A stretch of DNA of 64,000 nucleotides from Chiridota heheva (lineage: Eukaryota > Echinodermata > Holothuroidea > Apodida > Chiridotidae): NCBI GenBank assembly GCA_020152595.1, contig JAIGNY010002249.1:666001-730000 (forward strand), read 5' to 3'. Below the pieces are notes generated by a model. It worked only from the letters and a program-made list of their open reading frames with translations. It did not search any database and was not told where the DNA came from. Of this stretch, positions 34,853 to 47,042 are shown one piece after another (position 1 is the stretch's first letter; each line of letters begins with the position of its first letter). Position numbers and translations under genes: made by a program.

Positions 34853-35065
34853 CTCGGCACACATCTACTAGTGCAGCCAAAATTGGCACAGAAAGATTCC
34901 GGCATAATTATCTTACAAATATAATCTTATATAACTATATGCGAACATATGTAAATCTAATTAAGTGTACAGCAGACGACAGTGTTCTTCCCCTACAAAA
35001 TGGCAATGCAAACAAAGTCATGTGACCTCATAACGTCAGCTGAAACACCCTTATATAGACGAAAG
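34853..35065. repeat. About 200-bp dispersed repeat, copy 2
   Basis: It matches 12785-12980 in order (TCCGGCATAATTATCTTAC, TTATATAAC, ACAGCAGACGA, AAAATGGCAATG, TCATGTGACCTCATAACGTC, AAACACCCTTATA). It lies about 0.95 kb upstream of the AGL start-codon exon. Just after it, a 27-bp word with AAGAGCACTTCACAGTGTG is duplicated in tandem (35088-35140). Confidence 0.7.
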
Positions 35066-36003
35066 TTGTCTTTTCTATTAAAAGTAAGTAAGAGCACTTC
35101 ACAGTGTGTAGTAAGAGCACTTCACAGTGTGAAACAAATTTGTTTGTTAAAAAGCAAATTATGTAGGCCATTAAGTTGGAGCAAAATCTGTCAAGTTTGT
35201 GCTTGGGGTGATATGAAGGATGGAGGGTATGATATGAACTTGTTCAGTTTTTAGTCTTGCAGGTACTCTTTTGTAGTGTTTATTTACAGCATGCATCCAA
35301 ACTGAAACAAAACTGTTTCCTTTGATTAGCAAATGTAAACTGTGGGTACTCTCCAGGGGTGGATCCAAGAAGAGGAAAAGGAGAGTCCCAGGAGGGTCTT
35401 CCAACTTGATGAATCTTTTAAATTGATTGGCCACAGAGATGAATTGTTCATAACAAGTTGGCAACATGTGACAGTGATTTGAATATACAGATTATAGACA
35501 TTCTGTTGGTCTTCATTTTGCTAAAAAATGTTGTTTATTTTGCTAAAAGATTTGCTCCTAAACATTCTGGATGGGAATTCCTATGTGATGACCCCAGTGC
35601 ACCTCCTGAATCTGCTTTGAAACGTAGTACTGATATGAATGTAGTATATCCAATGATTTACCTGAAAAATTGAAAAAGTTAAACAAGGCTACTAATGTGA
35701 CATACTGTATGTGGGCTATGATATCTCCAATGTACTGTCACAGTAGTCTGATATCAGTGATTTATGGCTTTATACTTGAATATTTCATGAACATAATAAC
35801 AGTTGGAATACTTTCTTTATCATTTTGATTCATTTATTCTCTATCACATAAAAGATGAACATGGTTTTCCACTGAACGTTAATATCCTTTAGAGTACCTG
35901 ATATCAGATTCCTGCTGTAGCCATCTTGAGTTACTTATTGCCATGAATTAAAATTGGAATTTTTGAATTTTTTAAACTGTTTCATGATCTTCTTTGGTTT
36001 CAG

Positions 36004-36109
36004 ATCTGCGGTTGAAACAAGACTGCATCCAGCATGGCAGAACAGATTCGTCGTTTGCAGATCAACGATGGCGAGCATCTTCTCAATACTCTGTACCGCC
36101 TCCACAAAG
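36004..36109 (+). CDS. AGL: AGL exon with start codon (glycogen debranching enzyme)
   Basis: A pyrimidine-rich tract and CAG (acceptor AG 36002-36003) precede 30 bp of leader and then ATG at 36034. The exon encodes residues 1-25 (MAEQIRRLQINDGEHLLNTL, then YRLHK) plus one base of Gly26, and ends at the donor G|GTTTGT (36110). The translation aligns without gaps to the animal AGL N-terminus, which has QIR.., then LF/LYRLxxG at the same place. Because the exon starts at an acceptor, at least one upstream non-coding exon is expected. Intron phase after this exon is 1. The 66-codon frame overlapping here in another phase is a shadow. Confidence 0.9.
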
Positions 36110-36479
36110 GTTTGTGTTGTAAAGCTTCAAGTAACTTTTGAGTTTAAATCTTAGTAGAGAAGTCTCACTTCATCTGTACTTTTATGGAGACAGGTGGCTT
36201 TAGGTTCGAGCATCACAAGATTCAACTAGGAGGTTTTTCCACAGCTTTGCAGACAGATATGCCTGATATCATGGCGGTAGTATGTCATCTGTGTCACCTG
36301 CACCTAATTTAGCCTTCAGGAGCAGTGGACAATGGTTGGATGGTTCTCACCCTGACTCACCATTCATCAAATAAAGGTTACGATGGCAGAACAGTCACCC
36401 CAGCAGTTGGCTAGCCAAAGCCTTGAGTATGCATTCGTGTGTAGATAAAGCACTATATAAGCGTGGATGCTATTATTAT

Positions 36480-37051
36480 TTAAAGGATTAGTTCAGTGGT
36501 CAAGCAAGTCTATCTTATATGAAAGAGGACTTTAAAAGAAACAAAATGGTGAAGAAAGCATTTAAAATCTTATTCCGTTAAGGAGATATTTAAGTGTAAG
36601 ATTTGGTATCATTTGTGTAGAAACGACTGAAATCAGACTAGTTGTGATGTAATAGTCTCAGATTCCTCAAAGTCTTTATGTATTCTATCATATTTTGTCC
36701 TGCGATTTTGTGGCTTAAAAACCATGGGGTATGTCAAAAAGTAGTAGAACTGAATCTAGGAAGGATATTTATAATATACCACTTGAAGAAAGTTTGAAGA
36801 TAAATAATTTAATTAGAGAAAAAATGAAATAAACTTTCTTTAAAATACATAAAGACTTTTGAGGAATCTGAGGCAATGATGTCACAACTAGTCTGATTTC
36901 AGTCATTTCTACACAAATGATACCAAACTTCAAACTTAAATATCTCCTTAATGGAATAAGATTTTGCAATGCTTTCTTAACCATTTTGTTTCTTTTGAAG
37001 TCCTCTTTCATAGAAGATGGACATGCTTGACCCCTGAACTAATCCTTTAAA
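36480..37051. mobile_element. Foldback MITE TTAAAGGATTAGTTCAG
   Basis: TTTAAAGGATTAGTTCAGTG and GGTCAAGC on the left are inverse to GCTTGACCCCTGAACTAATC and CTTTAA on the right. The arms continue as inverted matches for about 200 bp: AAACAAAATGGTGAAGAAAG/CTTTCTTAACCATTTTGTTT and AGTCTCAGATTCCTCAAAGT/ACTTTTGAGGAATCTGAGG. A short spacer lies near 36740-36830. If TTAA is read as the target-site duplication, the ends are AGG...CCT, as in TTAA-inserting superfamilies (Kolobok or piggyBac). No transposase is encoded. Confidence 0.85.
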
Positions 37052-38039
37052 GAATTTAAAGTTTTGGCTCATCTCTCCTCAATTGTGTGAGGTATTCATG
37101 TCATAGAAATGTAACTTCTCCATCAGGCCTCATAAGATGGTTTTAGAGGGAGAGGGGGATCGCTGCTCTGGGTCCATTATGGGACTCTGAAATATTCAAG
37201 GTTGGCAAACCTTGCAAACTAGGCAAACCTGGTTCGTGGGAAACGTACAATTCCAGAGGGAAGTAAGTACATCATGATCAAAGAGGTTCATTACAAATAA
37301 GTTTTTAGAAAATGCCCTTTCATGCAAATCACAAATATTTACGGTTCCTTATTCTACCAACAACATGGCCTCCCTGTTGTCAGGTATAAGACATACCGAC
37401 TCCATAAACACCAGAGGGGGACGATAAGTACCCAATAATTCCTATTCAAGGGAGGTACAGTATTTTATTTGGCTTGATAAACTTGTTCAGAGGCTGCAGG
37501 TTTAAGATTGGTCTCCATTTCATGTTTTTCTTGGGAGCCAAGAAACATGTGGAGGCAACCCTGGAAATAACAAATTGATAATATGTATTAGAATATCAAA
37601 TGTGGATAAAAGGCACTACATGTGTATGTATCTGGACAAAATGTAGGATTCTTTGTTAGAGGAATTGTCACCAACTTTCTTTCTTCCCCAAAACTATCCA
37701 AATTTAAATTTTATCATTAAGAACTTTGTCCATTTTTTTCATTTGAAATAGGCTGGGGCTATTTTTGAATATATATCAGATGTTTTTACCAGTTGCTCAG
37801 ATACCCGTAATTTATTTTAGCAACATGCCCTTTGGGAAATTACTCAAAAGTCCAAAAAATAGTGATGTGTAATGCAGAACATTGTGCATTTGTGAGTGCA
37901 AGTTCTGGTAATGTTGACCTATAGACATGTGTCAATTTGCATTCATCCCCAGTATGAAATGGATCTCTGAAACCTGGGGAAGAATTTAACTTACAGTAGA
38001 TTCAACTCTGAATACCTGGGTTTAGGATTGAACCTTGCT

Positions 38040-38780
38040 AAGCCTGCTGATCAGTTTATATCCCCTGGGGTGCTGTTTTATACTGTAGTAGTAGGTATAC
38101 GCTGCCCAGGAATTCAAAATTATACCTGCAGTATGAGAGCGTTGTGGTAACTGCAGAATGAGAGCAACAATTATTTATACCTGCACTATGAAAATGTGTG
38201 ACTTTTTGATACCTGCAGTTTAAATCTAAACAATTTTTGACACCTGCAGTATGAAGATATGTCATTTTTCCGACCTACAGTATAACAGAATTGGGTTTTT
38301 TGATACCTGCTCTACGAAAATTCTGAAAAATGGGCACCTACTCGGGCAGCACATACACAATATACCTCACATACGGAACTGCCCCCCCCCCAGTGCTAAC
38401 TGCAGTATGAGAGTAACAATTATTTATACCTACACTATGAAAATGTGTGACTTTTTGATACCTGCCGTTTAAATTTAAACAATTTTTGACACCTGCAGTA
38501 TGAAAATATGCCATTTTTTAGACCTGCAGTATAACAGAATTAGGTTTTTTTAATTCCTGCTCTATGAAAATTCTGAAAAACAGGCACCTGCTCAGGCTGC
38601 ATATATACCTCACATACGGAACTGCCCCCCCCCCCTCTTCTCCAGTGCTAACTGCAGTATGAGAGCAACAATTATTCATACCTACACTATGAAAATGTGT
38701 GACTTTTTGATACCTGCAGTGTGAATTTAAACAATTTTTGACACGTGCAGTATGAAAATATGTCATTTTTCTATTATTTG
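38040..38780. repeat. Repeats around ACCTGCAGTATGA with about 265-290-bp super-period
   Basis: Short units of 40-50 bp carrying TACCTGCAGT/TATGA and GACTTTTTGATACCTGC recur. A longer block recurs about three times (near 38100, 38390 and 38645), with ACTGCAGTATGAGAG, AACAATTATTTATACC and ACACTATGAAAATGTGTGAC, separated by CACATACGGAACTGCCCCCC. It is related, inverted, to 9640-9860. Confidence 0.8.
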
Positions 38781-39329
38781 TAACTCAAACATCAAATATC
38801 ACGGAAATCGCAAGTGTTGAGTGATCATTGAGATAGATGAAAAATGTTTTGTAAAAAGACTATATGCTATATTTATCTGGGAGGAACTGCATAGAATATT
38901 TTCCATTGTGCATAGTACAATTTTTAATTCTACAAAATGAGGCTTTCGGACGACCTTTGACTGGTCATTGGGGTGGGATTAAGTGGGGTGGGGGCCGGGG
39001 GTGGGGATTAAGTGAAATATGAACAATTAGCATTCCCCTTGATGGGATATCATGTCTATTCTCTCCCTAAATGATATAAAGTTTAGCAACTAACATCAAA
39101 ATCAAATGCGCAAATCTTATTCCTGGCAGACTTTCTTCAAATATTTGATGGGAAGGTGACCCAGGTGGGCAAAAGAGGAGCAAGATCCCCAATATTTTCC
39201 ATTAGTATTACTTTCCCCCTCAATCACCATAAATCTAGTGGTCCCCCTCCCTCTTCATAACATCAATTTTTTGCCAAAGGATTGAACACTTTTTGGTAGA
39301 GGGCAGGTATTGATATGAAAATCATGTCG

Positions 39330-39720
39330 GGGGAATGGGTGGTTTACAAGTGAGTATATGAAAATCATGTTGGGGGGTTAAGGTGAGGATATGAAAATCA
39401 TGTCAGGGATAAAGTGAGGATATGAAAATCATGTGGGGGGAGAATTAAAAGTAAAGATATGAAAATTATGCAGGGGGTTAAAAGTGAGGATATGAAAATC
39501 ATGGTGTGAGGGGGGGGGGTTAAAAGTGAGGATATGAAAATCATGTGAGGGGGTTAAAAGTGAGGATATGAAAATCATGTCGAGGGGGTCAGAAGTGAGG
39601 ATATGAAAATCATGTCGGGGCTTAAAAGTGAGGATATGAAAATCATGCAGGGGTTAAAAGTGAGGATATGAAAATCATGTCGGGGGTGCTTATTAAAATG
39701 AGGACATAAATCATGTGGGG
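39330..39720. repeat. 33-36-bp minisatellite GAGGATATGAAAATCATG
   Basis: About eleven copies of AAAAGTGAGGATATGAAAA followed by TCATGT(C)GGGGG. The number of Gs at the unit junction varies, so the unit length drifts. Confidence 0.9.
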
Positions 39721-39729
39721 GAAAAAACA

Positions 39730-40700
39730 AACAAAACAGAAACATTATTTAAATGTGCTGCATTATACATAAAGAGATGAAATACAGCAAAATAAGCACA
39801 AAAGTTACATACAGAAAATAAATTTAGGCTTTTAATGCATATTCATGAAGGGAGGTAAAAGCAAGCAAGATGAAAACTATTCCTGTATGCACTTGGTGAT
39901 TCCTGCCAGTCAAAAGTATAGCTTGTATTGTAATTGTAAGGAGCTTATTTCTGGTGTGTGCACTGATAAGATTATAACTGTTTTGGCTGTGAACAGTACT
40001 TGGATTTGGGCATTGATGTGTGACCATTAAAGCCTTAGTAACAGGTCATTCACTTGTTCAGCAAACAAAATTGCCGATGCATGGCGATTAAATAATCCCC
40101 TGTTCTCTTAAGTTGTTACAAATTTTTAAAGGAATACCTTAAAGTTTAGATATATTTTTGTAGTTAATGTTGAGTAGGGATTGATAATTTAAGATGTTCC
40201 ATAATATCAGTTCCATAAATTACCTTGATTTGATGATATTTTTCATTTCTCTTTACCCCAATTTAGTAGCAAAAATCTGATTATTTCCTTGTCTACAAGA
40301 AGAGGAACAGGTTGTCCTCTACAGTAAATACTTATGTGTTCGTAACTACTACTGCTGTTCTCCAAGTCATGATGATTCAGGGCTGTAGCCAGCTGGAGGG
40401 GGGGGGCAGAGGGCCAAGGGGAGGGGAAGTTCCTGAGGAAAGCAACTTCTGGCCTAAATTATTTTCAAAAATTAGGTCAATTTACTCATTTTGTTACATG
40501 AACTGTTCAGAGGCTAAAATTTAACTGAAGATCAAAAATCTGGATCATCCAGGATATGTTCTGAACCTGTTTCCTTTATTTTACATAAATTTTGGAGTGG
40601 TTGTACTACCCCATCGACCTCCTTGCTATACACCCATGAAGTTAACAAAAATGAATGATTTATTTCTGATATCTGAATTTATTTATGACAATAAAATGTT
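39730..40700. other. Intronic stretch, no recognised feature
   Basis: No homologous frame was found. There is a TTAAAGGAATACCTTAAAG word near 40127 that resembles a solitary foldback end. Confidence 0.4.
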
Positions 40701-40718
40701 ATTTTGTTTTGGTCGTAG

Positions 40719-40941
40719 GCTGGACCCTCCAGTTTGTTCTTGGCCCAAGTCTGCAAGCCCAGACAGTACACATCTTTGTCAATTATCCCGTCAATAGCAG
40801 GAAAGATTTCAACAGGACAGTGTTTTATGAATTGGAGTGGAAGTCATTTTCCAAACAGGCATATGATCGCACGGACAGATACTGTGAGATAAAGCTTGGG
40901 CTTCCTGGTTCCTTTCAGTACTACTTCACTTATGGAAACAG
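40719..40941 (+). CDS. AGL: AGL exon, N-terminal domain
   Basis: The acceptor GTCGTAG ends at 40718 and the donor AG|GTATGA begins at 40942. The exon completes Gly26 and encodes residues 27-99 (WTLQFVLGPSLQAQTVHIFV..., ending YYFTYGN), leaving two bases of residue 100. This is the beta-rich N-terminal domain found only in eukaryotic debranching enzymes. Landmarks shared with the vertebrate protein are LQFxLGPxLQ, VNYP, FNR, Y.K/EIxLxxxGSFQYYF and GN. Phases are 1 on entry and 2 on exit. The intron on its left is 4.6 kb; the one on its right (5.4 kb) carries the 35-bp minisatellite. Confidence 0.95.
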
Positions 40942-41014
40942 GTATGATTTAGGTATATTGATATGAAGAAATTATGATATACACCAGAAATTTCATTTCA
41001 CTTCTGAACAGAAC

Positions 41015-41633
41015 AATCTTTTAAAGAAAACATAATGTCTGATAAATCCTTATTTCATATGATAGAATTAAAAATAACAAATCTTCTGACCAAGTTTCAT
41101 AACTCCCGAAGAAATCCAACATATTTTAATTACTAAAAACATTAATGTTACTACTAAATAGTGCCATGGGAGCTGCCATTTTGATTTCAAAACATACAGA
41201 TTATGATGTCATCAACCCAGCAGGCAGGATGTTGGAATGCTTTGTATTTCTTTATAATCTATCTCAAGTTTGTTAGCTCATGAAAAATTGTTTTCTTTTT
41301 GTAAGGGTCAAGAACATTTTTGTGTACACATGAATTTATCAAAACATGCTGTTAAAACTTTGTGTCACATAATTTTGAATAAAAACATAATATACAGTTA
41401 TAAAGAAATACATTACATTCTTTAGTCTCTGTTGGAGAAATAATGTCATCATTTAGAAGATTTCAATACAGAATTGAGCAAAATGGCAGCTTCCATGTGT
41501 TAATTTTAAAGATGGATAACTTGAGATAGGAATGAGATTCTAACTTGCTGTTTTTGGTAGTTGGTTCAAATTTTAATCCTCTATTATATGAAGTAAGGAT
41601 TATATCAGACTATATGTCTCCTTTAAGTTGCAA
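41015..41633. mobile_element. TTAAAGGAGACATA foldback element
   Basis: The right end, read inverted, gives TTAAAGGAGACATATAGTCT and GATATAATCCTTACTTCATA. The left reads TTAAAGAAAACATAATGTCT and GATAAATCCTTATTTCATAT. Inner pairs are GGGAGCTGCCATTTTG/CAAAATGGCAGCTTCC and ATGATGTCATC/ATAATGTCATCATT. It is related to 21090-22034. Confidence 0.75.
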
Positions 41634-41639
41634 AGGAAG

Positions 41640-42224
41640 CACCTTCAGTTTCTGAGTTTTGGGTAACATTGGCCCCAAAAGCAGGGGGCCAGGGAGATCA
41701 TGGCCCCCAACTTTTGAAAAATTAGTACTTGGCCCTTCCAATTTTTAGCTGAATTTACACAGGATATATATATGGTAGCCATTTTGTTTTGACCTCCCAA
41801 CTTTGAGAACATTCCGGCCCCCCAGGCGGGTAATCAATGTCTGAAGAATTTTTAATGCAAAAGTGATGGATGTATGATAGAAAAGACAACTAAAGCTTCA
41901 ACGTTATGTTTTTAATTTGTACTAAATTTCTGTCGATAAACATCGGACTGTTTCTCTAACTAAACCTATCATTGAGGGTACAGGTTTATGATGGAGATTC
42001 ACAACCTCATGGTCATTGTCAACTTCTCTGATTCAAAGAATGTTTGAAAAACAATCAGATTAACTTAAGAAAATTAATAAGTTTTCTCTTTGTGATGTCA
42101 CAAATTTATATAGAAATTTAAGAACGAACATTCCTGTGGTATGACATGTGCACTTCGATTGGGAAAACAAAAATCAAATTTCAAACATTCTACCAGTGTG
42201 TTTCAAAGTGACCGATAAGTTCAA
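41640..42224. other. Intronic stretch, no recognised feature
   Basis: Contains GGCCCCCCA-type purine/pyrimidine words near 41640-41830 that look like decayed dispersed repeat. No coding frame. Confidence 0.4.
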
Positions 42225-45200
42225 TTTGATGCGATGCCATATAAGCATTTCCATGACAATTAGATGCGATGCCATATAAGCATTTTCATGATGATTTCAT
42301 GTGATGCCATATTAGCATTTCCAAGATGATTTGATGCGATGCCATATAAGCATTTTCATGATGATTTTATGTGATGTCATATTAGCATTTCCATTATGAT
42401 TTGATGCGATGCCATATAAGCATTTCCACGATGATTTGATGTGATGCCATATTAGCATTTTCATGATGATTTGATGTGATGCCATATAAGCATTTCCATG
42501 ATGATTTGATGCAATGCAATGCCATATAAGCATTTCCATGATGATTTCATGTGGTGCCATATAAGCATTTCCATGATGGTTTGATACGATGCCATATAAG
42601 CATTTCCATTATGATTTGATGTGATGCCATATAAGCATTTCCATGATGATTTGATGCGATGCCATTGAATCATTTCCATGATGATTTGATGCGATGCCAT
42701 ATTAGCATTTCCATGATGATTTGATGTGATGCCATATTAGCATTTCCATGATGATTTGATGTGATGCCATATAAGCATTTCCATGATGATTTGATGCGAT
42801 GCTATATAAGCAGTTTCCATGATGATTTAATGTGATGCCATATAAGCATTTCCATGATGATTTGATGTGATGCCATATTAGCATTTCCATGATGATTTGA
42901 TGTGATGCCATATAAGCATTTCCACGATGATTTGATGCAATGCCATATAAGCATTTCCATGGTGATTTGATGCGATGCCATATAAGCATTTCCATGATGA
43001 TTAAATGTGATGCCATATTAGCATTTCCACGATGATTTGATGTGTTGCCATATAAGCATTTCCATTTTGATTTGATGCGATGCAATATAAGCATTTCCAT
43101 GATGATTTGATGCGATGCCATATAAGCATTTCCATGATGATTTGATGCGATGCCATTTAGCATTTCCATGATGATTTGATGTGATGCCATATTAGCATTT
43201 CCATGATGATTTGATGCAATGCCATATAAGCATTTCCATGATGATTTGATGTGATGCCATATTAGCATTTCCATGATGATTTGATGCGATGCCATATAAG
43301 CATTTTCACGATAATTTGATGCAATGCCATATAAGCATTTCCATGATGATTTGATGCGATGCCATATAAGCATTTCCATGATGATTTGATGCGATGCCAT
43401 ATAAGCATTTCGATGATGATTTGATGTGATGCCATATAAGCATTTCCATGATGATTTGATGTGATGCCATATAAGCATTTCATATAAGCATTTTCACGAT
43501 GATTTGATGTGATGCCATATTAGCATTTCCATGATGATTTGATGCAATGCCATATAAGCATTTCCATGATGATTTGATGCGATGCTATATAAGCATTTCC
43601 ATGATGATTTGATGTGATGCCATATGAGCATTTCCATGATGATTTGATGTGTTGCCATATGAGCATTTCCATGATGATTTGATGTGCTGCTATATAAGCA
43701 TTTCCATGATGATTTGATGTGTTGCCATATTAGCATTTCCATTATGGTTTGATGCGGTGCCATATAAGCATTTCCATGATGATTTGATGCGATGCCATAT
43801 AAGCATTTCCATGATGATTTGATGCGATGCCATATTAGCATTTCCATGATGATTTGATGTGATGCCATATTAGCATTTCCATGATGATTTGATGTGATGC
43901 CATATAAGCATTTCCACGATGATTTGATGCGATGCCATATAAGCATTTCCATGATGATTTGATGTGATGCCATATAAGCATTTCCATGATGATTTGATGT
44001 GATGCCATATAAGCATTTCCACGATGATTTGATGCGATGCCATATAAGCATTTCCATGATGATTTGATGCGATGCCATATAAGCATTTCCATGATGATTT
44101 GATGTGTTGCCATATTAGCATTTTCATGATGATTTGATGTGATGCCATATAAGCATTTCGATGATGATTTGATGCGAAGCCATATTAGCATTTCCATGAT
44201 GATTTGATGCAATGCCATATAAGCATTTCCACGATGATTTGATGCGATGCCATATAAGCATTTCCATGATGATTTGATGTTATGCCATATAAGCATTTCC
44301 ATGATGATTTGATGCAATGCCATATAAGCATTTCCATGATGATTTCATGTGGTGCCATATTAGCATTTCCATGATGATTTCATGTGAAGCCATATAAGCA
44401 TTTCCATGATGGTTTGATACGATGCCATATTAGCATTTCCATGATGATTTGATGTGATGCCATATAAGCATTTCCATAATGATTTGATGCGATGCCATAT
44501 AATCATTTTCATGATGATTTGATGCGATGCCATATAAGCATTTCCATGATGATTTGATGTGATGCCATATTAGCATTTCCATGATGATTTGATGTGATGC
44601 CATATAAGCATGATTGATGCTTTGATGATTTGATGCGATGCCATATAATCATTTCCATGATGATTTAATGTGTTGCCATATTAGCATTTCCACGATGATT
44701 TGATGTGTTGCCATATAAGCATTTCCATTATGATTTGATGCGGTGCCATATAAGCATTTCCATGATGATTTGATGCGATGCCATATAAGCATTTCCATGA
44801 TAATTTGATGCGATGCCATATAAGCATTTCCATGATGGTTTGATGTTATGCCATATAAGCATTTTTACGATGATTTGATGTGATGCCATAAAAGCATTTC
44901 CATGATGATTTGATGCGATGCCATATAAGCATTTCCATGATGATTTGATGTCTTGCCATATAAGCATTTCCATGATGATTTGATGTGATGCCATATAAGC
45001 ATTTCCATGATGATTTGATGTGTTGCCATATAAGCATTTCCATGATGATTTGATGCGATGCTATATAAGCATTTCCATGATGATTTGATGTGTTGCCATA
45101 TTAGCATTTCCATTATGATTTGATGCGGTGCCATATAAGCATTTCCATGATGATTTAATGCGATGCCATATAAGCATTTCCATGATGATTTGATGCGATG

Positions 45201-46035
45201 CCATATTAGCATTTCCATGATGATTTGATGCAATGCCATTTAAGCATTTCCATGATGTTTTGATGTGATGCCATATTAGCATTTCCATGATGATTTGATG
45301 TGCTGCTATATAAGCATTTCCATGATGATTTGATGTGTTGCCATATTAGCATTTCCATTATGGTTTGATGCGGTGCCATATAAGCATTTCCATGATGATT
45401 TGATGCGATGCCATATAAGCATTTCCATGATGATTTGATGCGATGCCATATTAGCATTTCCATGATGATTTGATGTGATGCCATATTAGCATTTCCATGA
45501 TGATTTGATGTGATGCCATATAAGCATTTCCACGATGATTTGATGCGATGCCATATTAGCATTTCCATGATGATTTGATGCGATGCCATATAAGCATTTC
45601 CACGATGATTTGTGTCAATGCCATATAAGCATATCCATGATGATTTGATGCGATGCCATATAAGCATTTCCATGATGATTTGATGCGATGCCATATAAGC
45701 ATTTCCTTGAAGATTTGATGCGATGCCATATAAGCATTTCCATGATGATTTGATGTGATGCCATATAAGCATTTCCATGATGATTTGATGTGATGCCATA
45801 TAAGCATTTCCATGATGATTTGATATGATGCCATATAAGCATTTCCACGATGATTTGATGTGATGCCATATAAGCATTTCCATGATGATTTGATGCGATG
45901 CCATATAAGCATTTCCATGATGATTTGATGTGTTGCCATATAAGTATTTCCATGAAGATTTGATGCGATGCCATATAAGTATTTCCATGATGATTTGATG
46001 TGATGCCATATAAATATTTCCATGATGATTTGTAT
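42225..46035. repeat. 35-bp minisatellite array (about 109 copies)
   Basis: The unit is GATTTGATGCGATGCCATAT plus AAGCATTTCCATGAT. Variable positions are GCGATG/GTGATG/GTGTTG, ATATAAGC/ATATTAGC and CCATGATGA/CCACGATGA. The minus-strand unit has no stop in any frame. Since 35 is not a multiple of three, the translation repeats every 35 residues (SHQIIMEMLIWH, IKSSWKCLYGI, SNHHGNAYMA), which gives many overlapping frames of up to 267 codons. These lie inside the AGL intron, on the opposite strand, and are artefacts. A block starting at 43684 is repeated at 45300. Confidence 0.97.
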
Positions 46036-46355
46036 GTATTTCCTATAAGTTGATTTAAAACCTGTACTAAATGATTAGAAACAATTTTTATTCCAGTTGA
46101 AGGGTATGAGATATACTTCATATAAACATGCTTTAACTGTTTGTTCATAGATCCGATAGTTTTATTTAAAGAAGAACTGGTTTAGTTTTTTATATTTTTT
46201 ATTATGAAATAATCTTTGGAGAAAAAGGACTTTGGAGAATGTGATAATTTGATGCCCACAGGTACTTTTTCATAAATTTTGAAAGACTGTAATCATGGTT
46301 CCTCTGCATTAAACTTTGAATGGAGTAGATTACATTTTCTGCATTTCATTTCCAG

Positions 46356-46896
46356 TAATAACAAACAAGGATCTGGCTACTTTCTGGTGAACCCAACACT
46401 CATTCGGACATCAGAATCAGACATTCTACCTTTTGACTGTATAGCTCTGCAGACATATTTAACAAAATGTCTTGGACCTTTTTCCGAGTGGGAGAGCAGA
46501 CTAGCTGTTGCCAAGGAAACAAACTACAACATGATACATTTGACCCCAATCCAGCACCTTGGTGGTTCAAACTCTAGCTACTCAATAAGGAATCAACTTG
46601 CAATTAATCCTCTCTTTGGCAAAATTAACATGAACCATGTGGCGGACTTAGTGCATAAGATGCAAACAGAATGGGGCGTGCTAACCATCTGCGACGTTGT
46701 ATGGAACCATACGTCGTACGACAGCCCTTGGCTGAAGGAACACCCAGAGTGTGCCTATAATGTTCACAATTCACCCCATTTGCGTCCCGCATACGTGCTC
46801 GACAGGATTCTCTGGCATGTGACACTGGATGTTATTGCGGGAAAATTTGAAGAAGATGGGCTGTCAAAGGTCATCGATCAGGAATGGCAAGTAGAG
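46356..46896 (+). CDS. AGL: AGL exon, start of the 4-alpha-glucanotransferase domain
   Basis: The acceptor TTTCCAG ends at 46355 and the donor GAG|GTAAGT begins at 46897. One base completes Ser100, then residues 101-280 follow. They include GYFLVNPTL, then LPFDCIALQTYLTKCLGPFS, EWESRLAVAKETNYNMIHLT, and at 213-218 DVVWNH. The last is conserved region I of the GH13 amylase fold, with the Asp and His that line the active site. HPECAYN, NSPHLRPAYVLDR and W follow as in other AGL proteins. This exon opens the transferase half, which moves maltotriosyl units from glycogen branches. The catalytic nucleophile, acid and second Asp of the family lie further C-terminal, beyond the window. The frame is intact with no stops. 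Exit phase is 0. Confidence 0.97.
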
Positions 46897-47042
46897 GTAA
46901 GTGATATAATGTCCACCTTTTTCACATCAAGCTGAAGAAATTAGATGGATCGAATGATCGATTAGTTATTCAAATTTGAAAATCTTTTCAAATTGAAAAA
47001 TTATTAGATGAATAGGTTGAATAATCTATTAGCTGTAGCAAA

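Larger units (their letters stand above)
36110..40718 (+). other. AGL: AGL intron (4.6 kb)
   Basis: A phase-1 intron holding a foldback MITE (36480-37051), ACCTGCAGTATGA repeats (38040-38780) and a 33-35-bp minisatellite (39330-39720). No other coding signal was recognised. Confidence 0.85.
40942..46355 (+). other. AGL: AGL intron (5.4 kb)
   Basis: A phase-2 intron made almost entirely of a foldback element (41015-41633) and the 35-bp array (42225-46035). It has a good donor and acceptor, so the array is transcribed with the gene and spliced out. Confidence 0.9.

Noticed and set aside
42312-46148. Many long overlapping minus-strand frames (up to 267 codons) with SHQIIMEMLIWH repeats
   Set aside because: They translate a stop-free 35-bp satellite in all three frames, on the antisense strand of an AGL intron. 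There is no codon-level constraint and no unique sequence.
46625-46825. 66-codon minus-strand frame
   Set aside because: Shadow of the AGL exon on the opposite strand.
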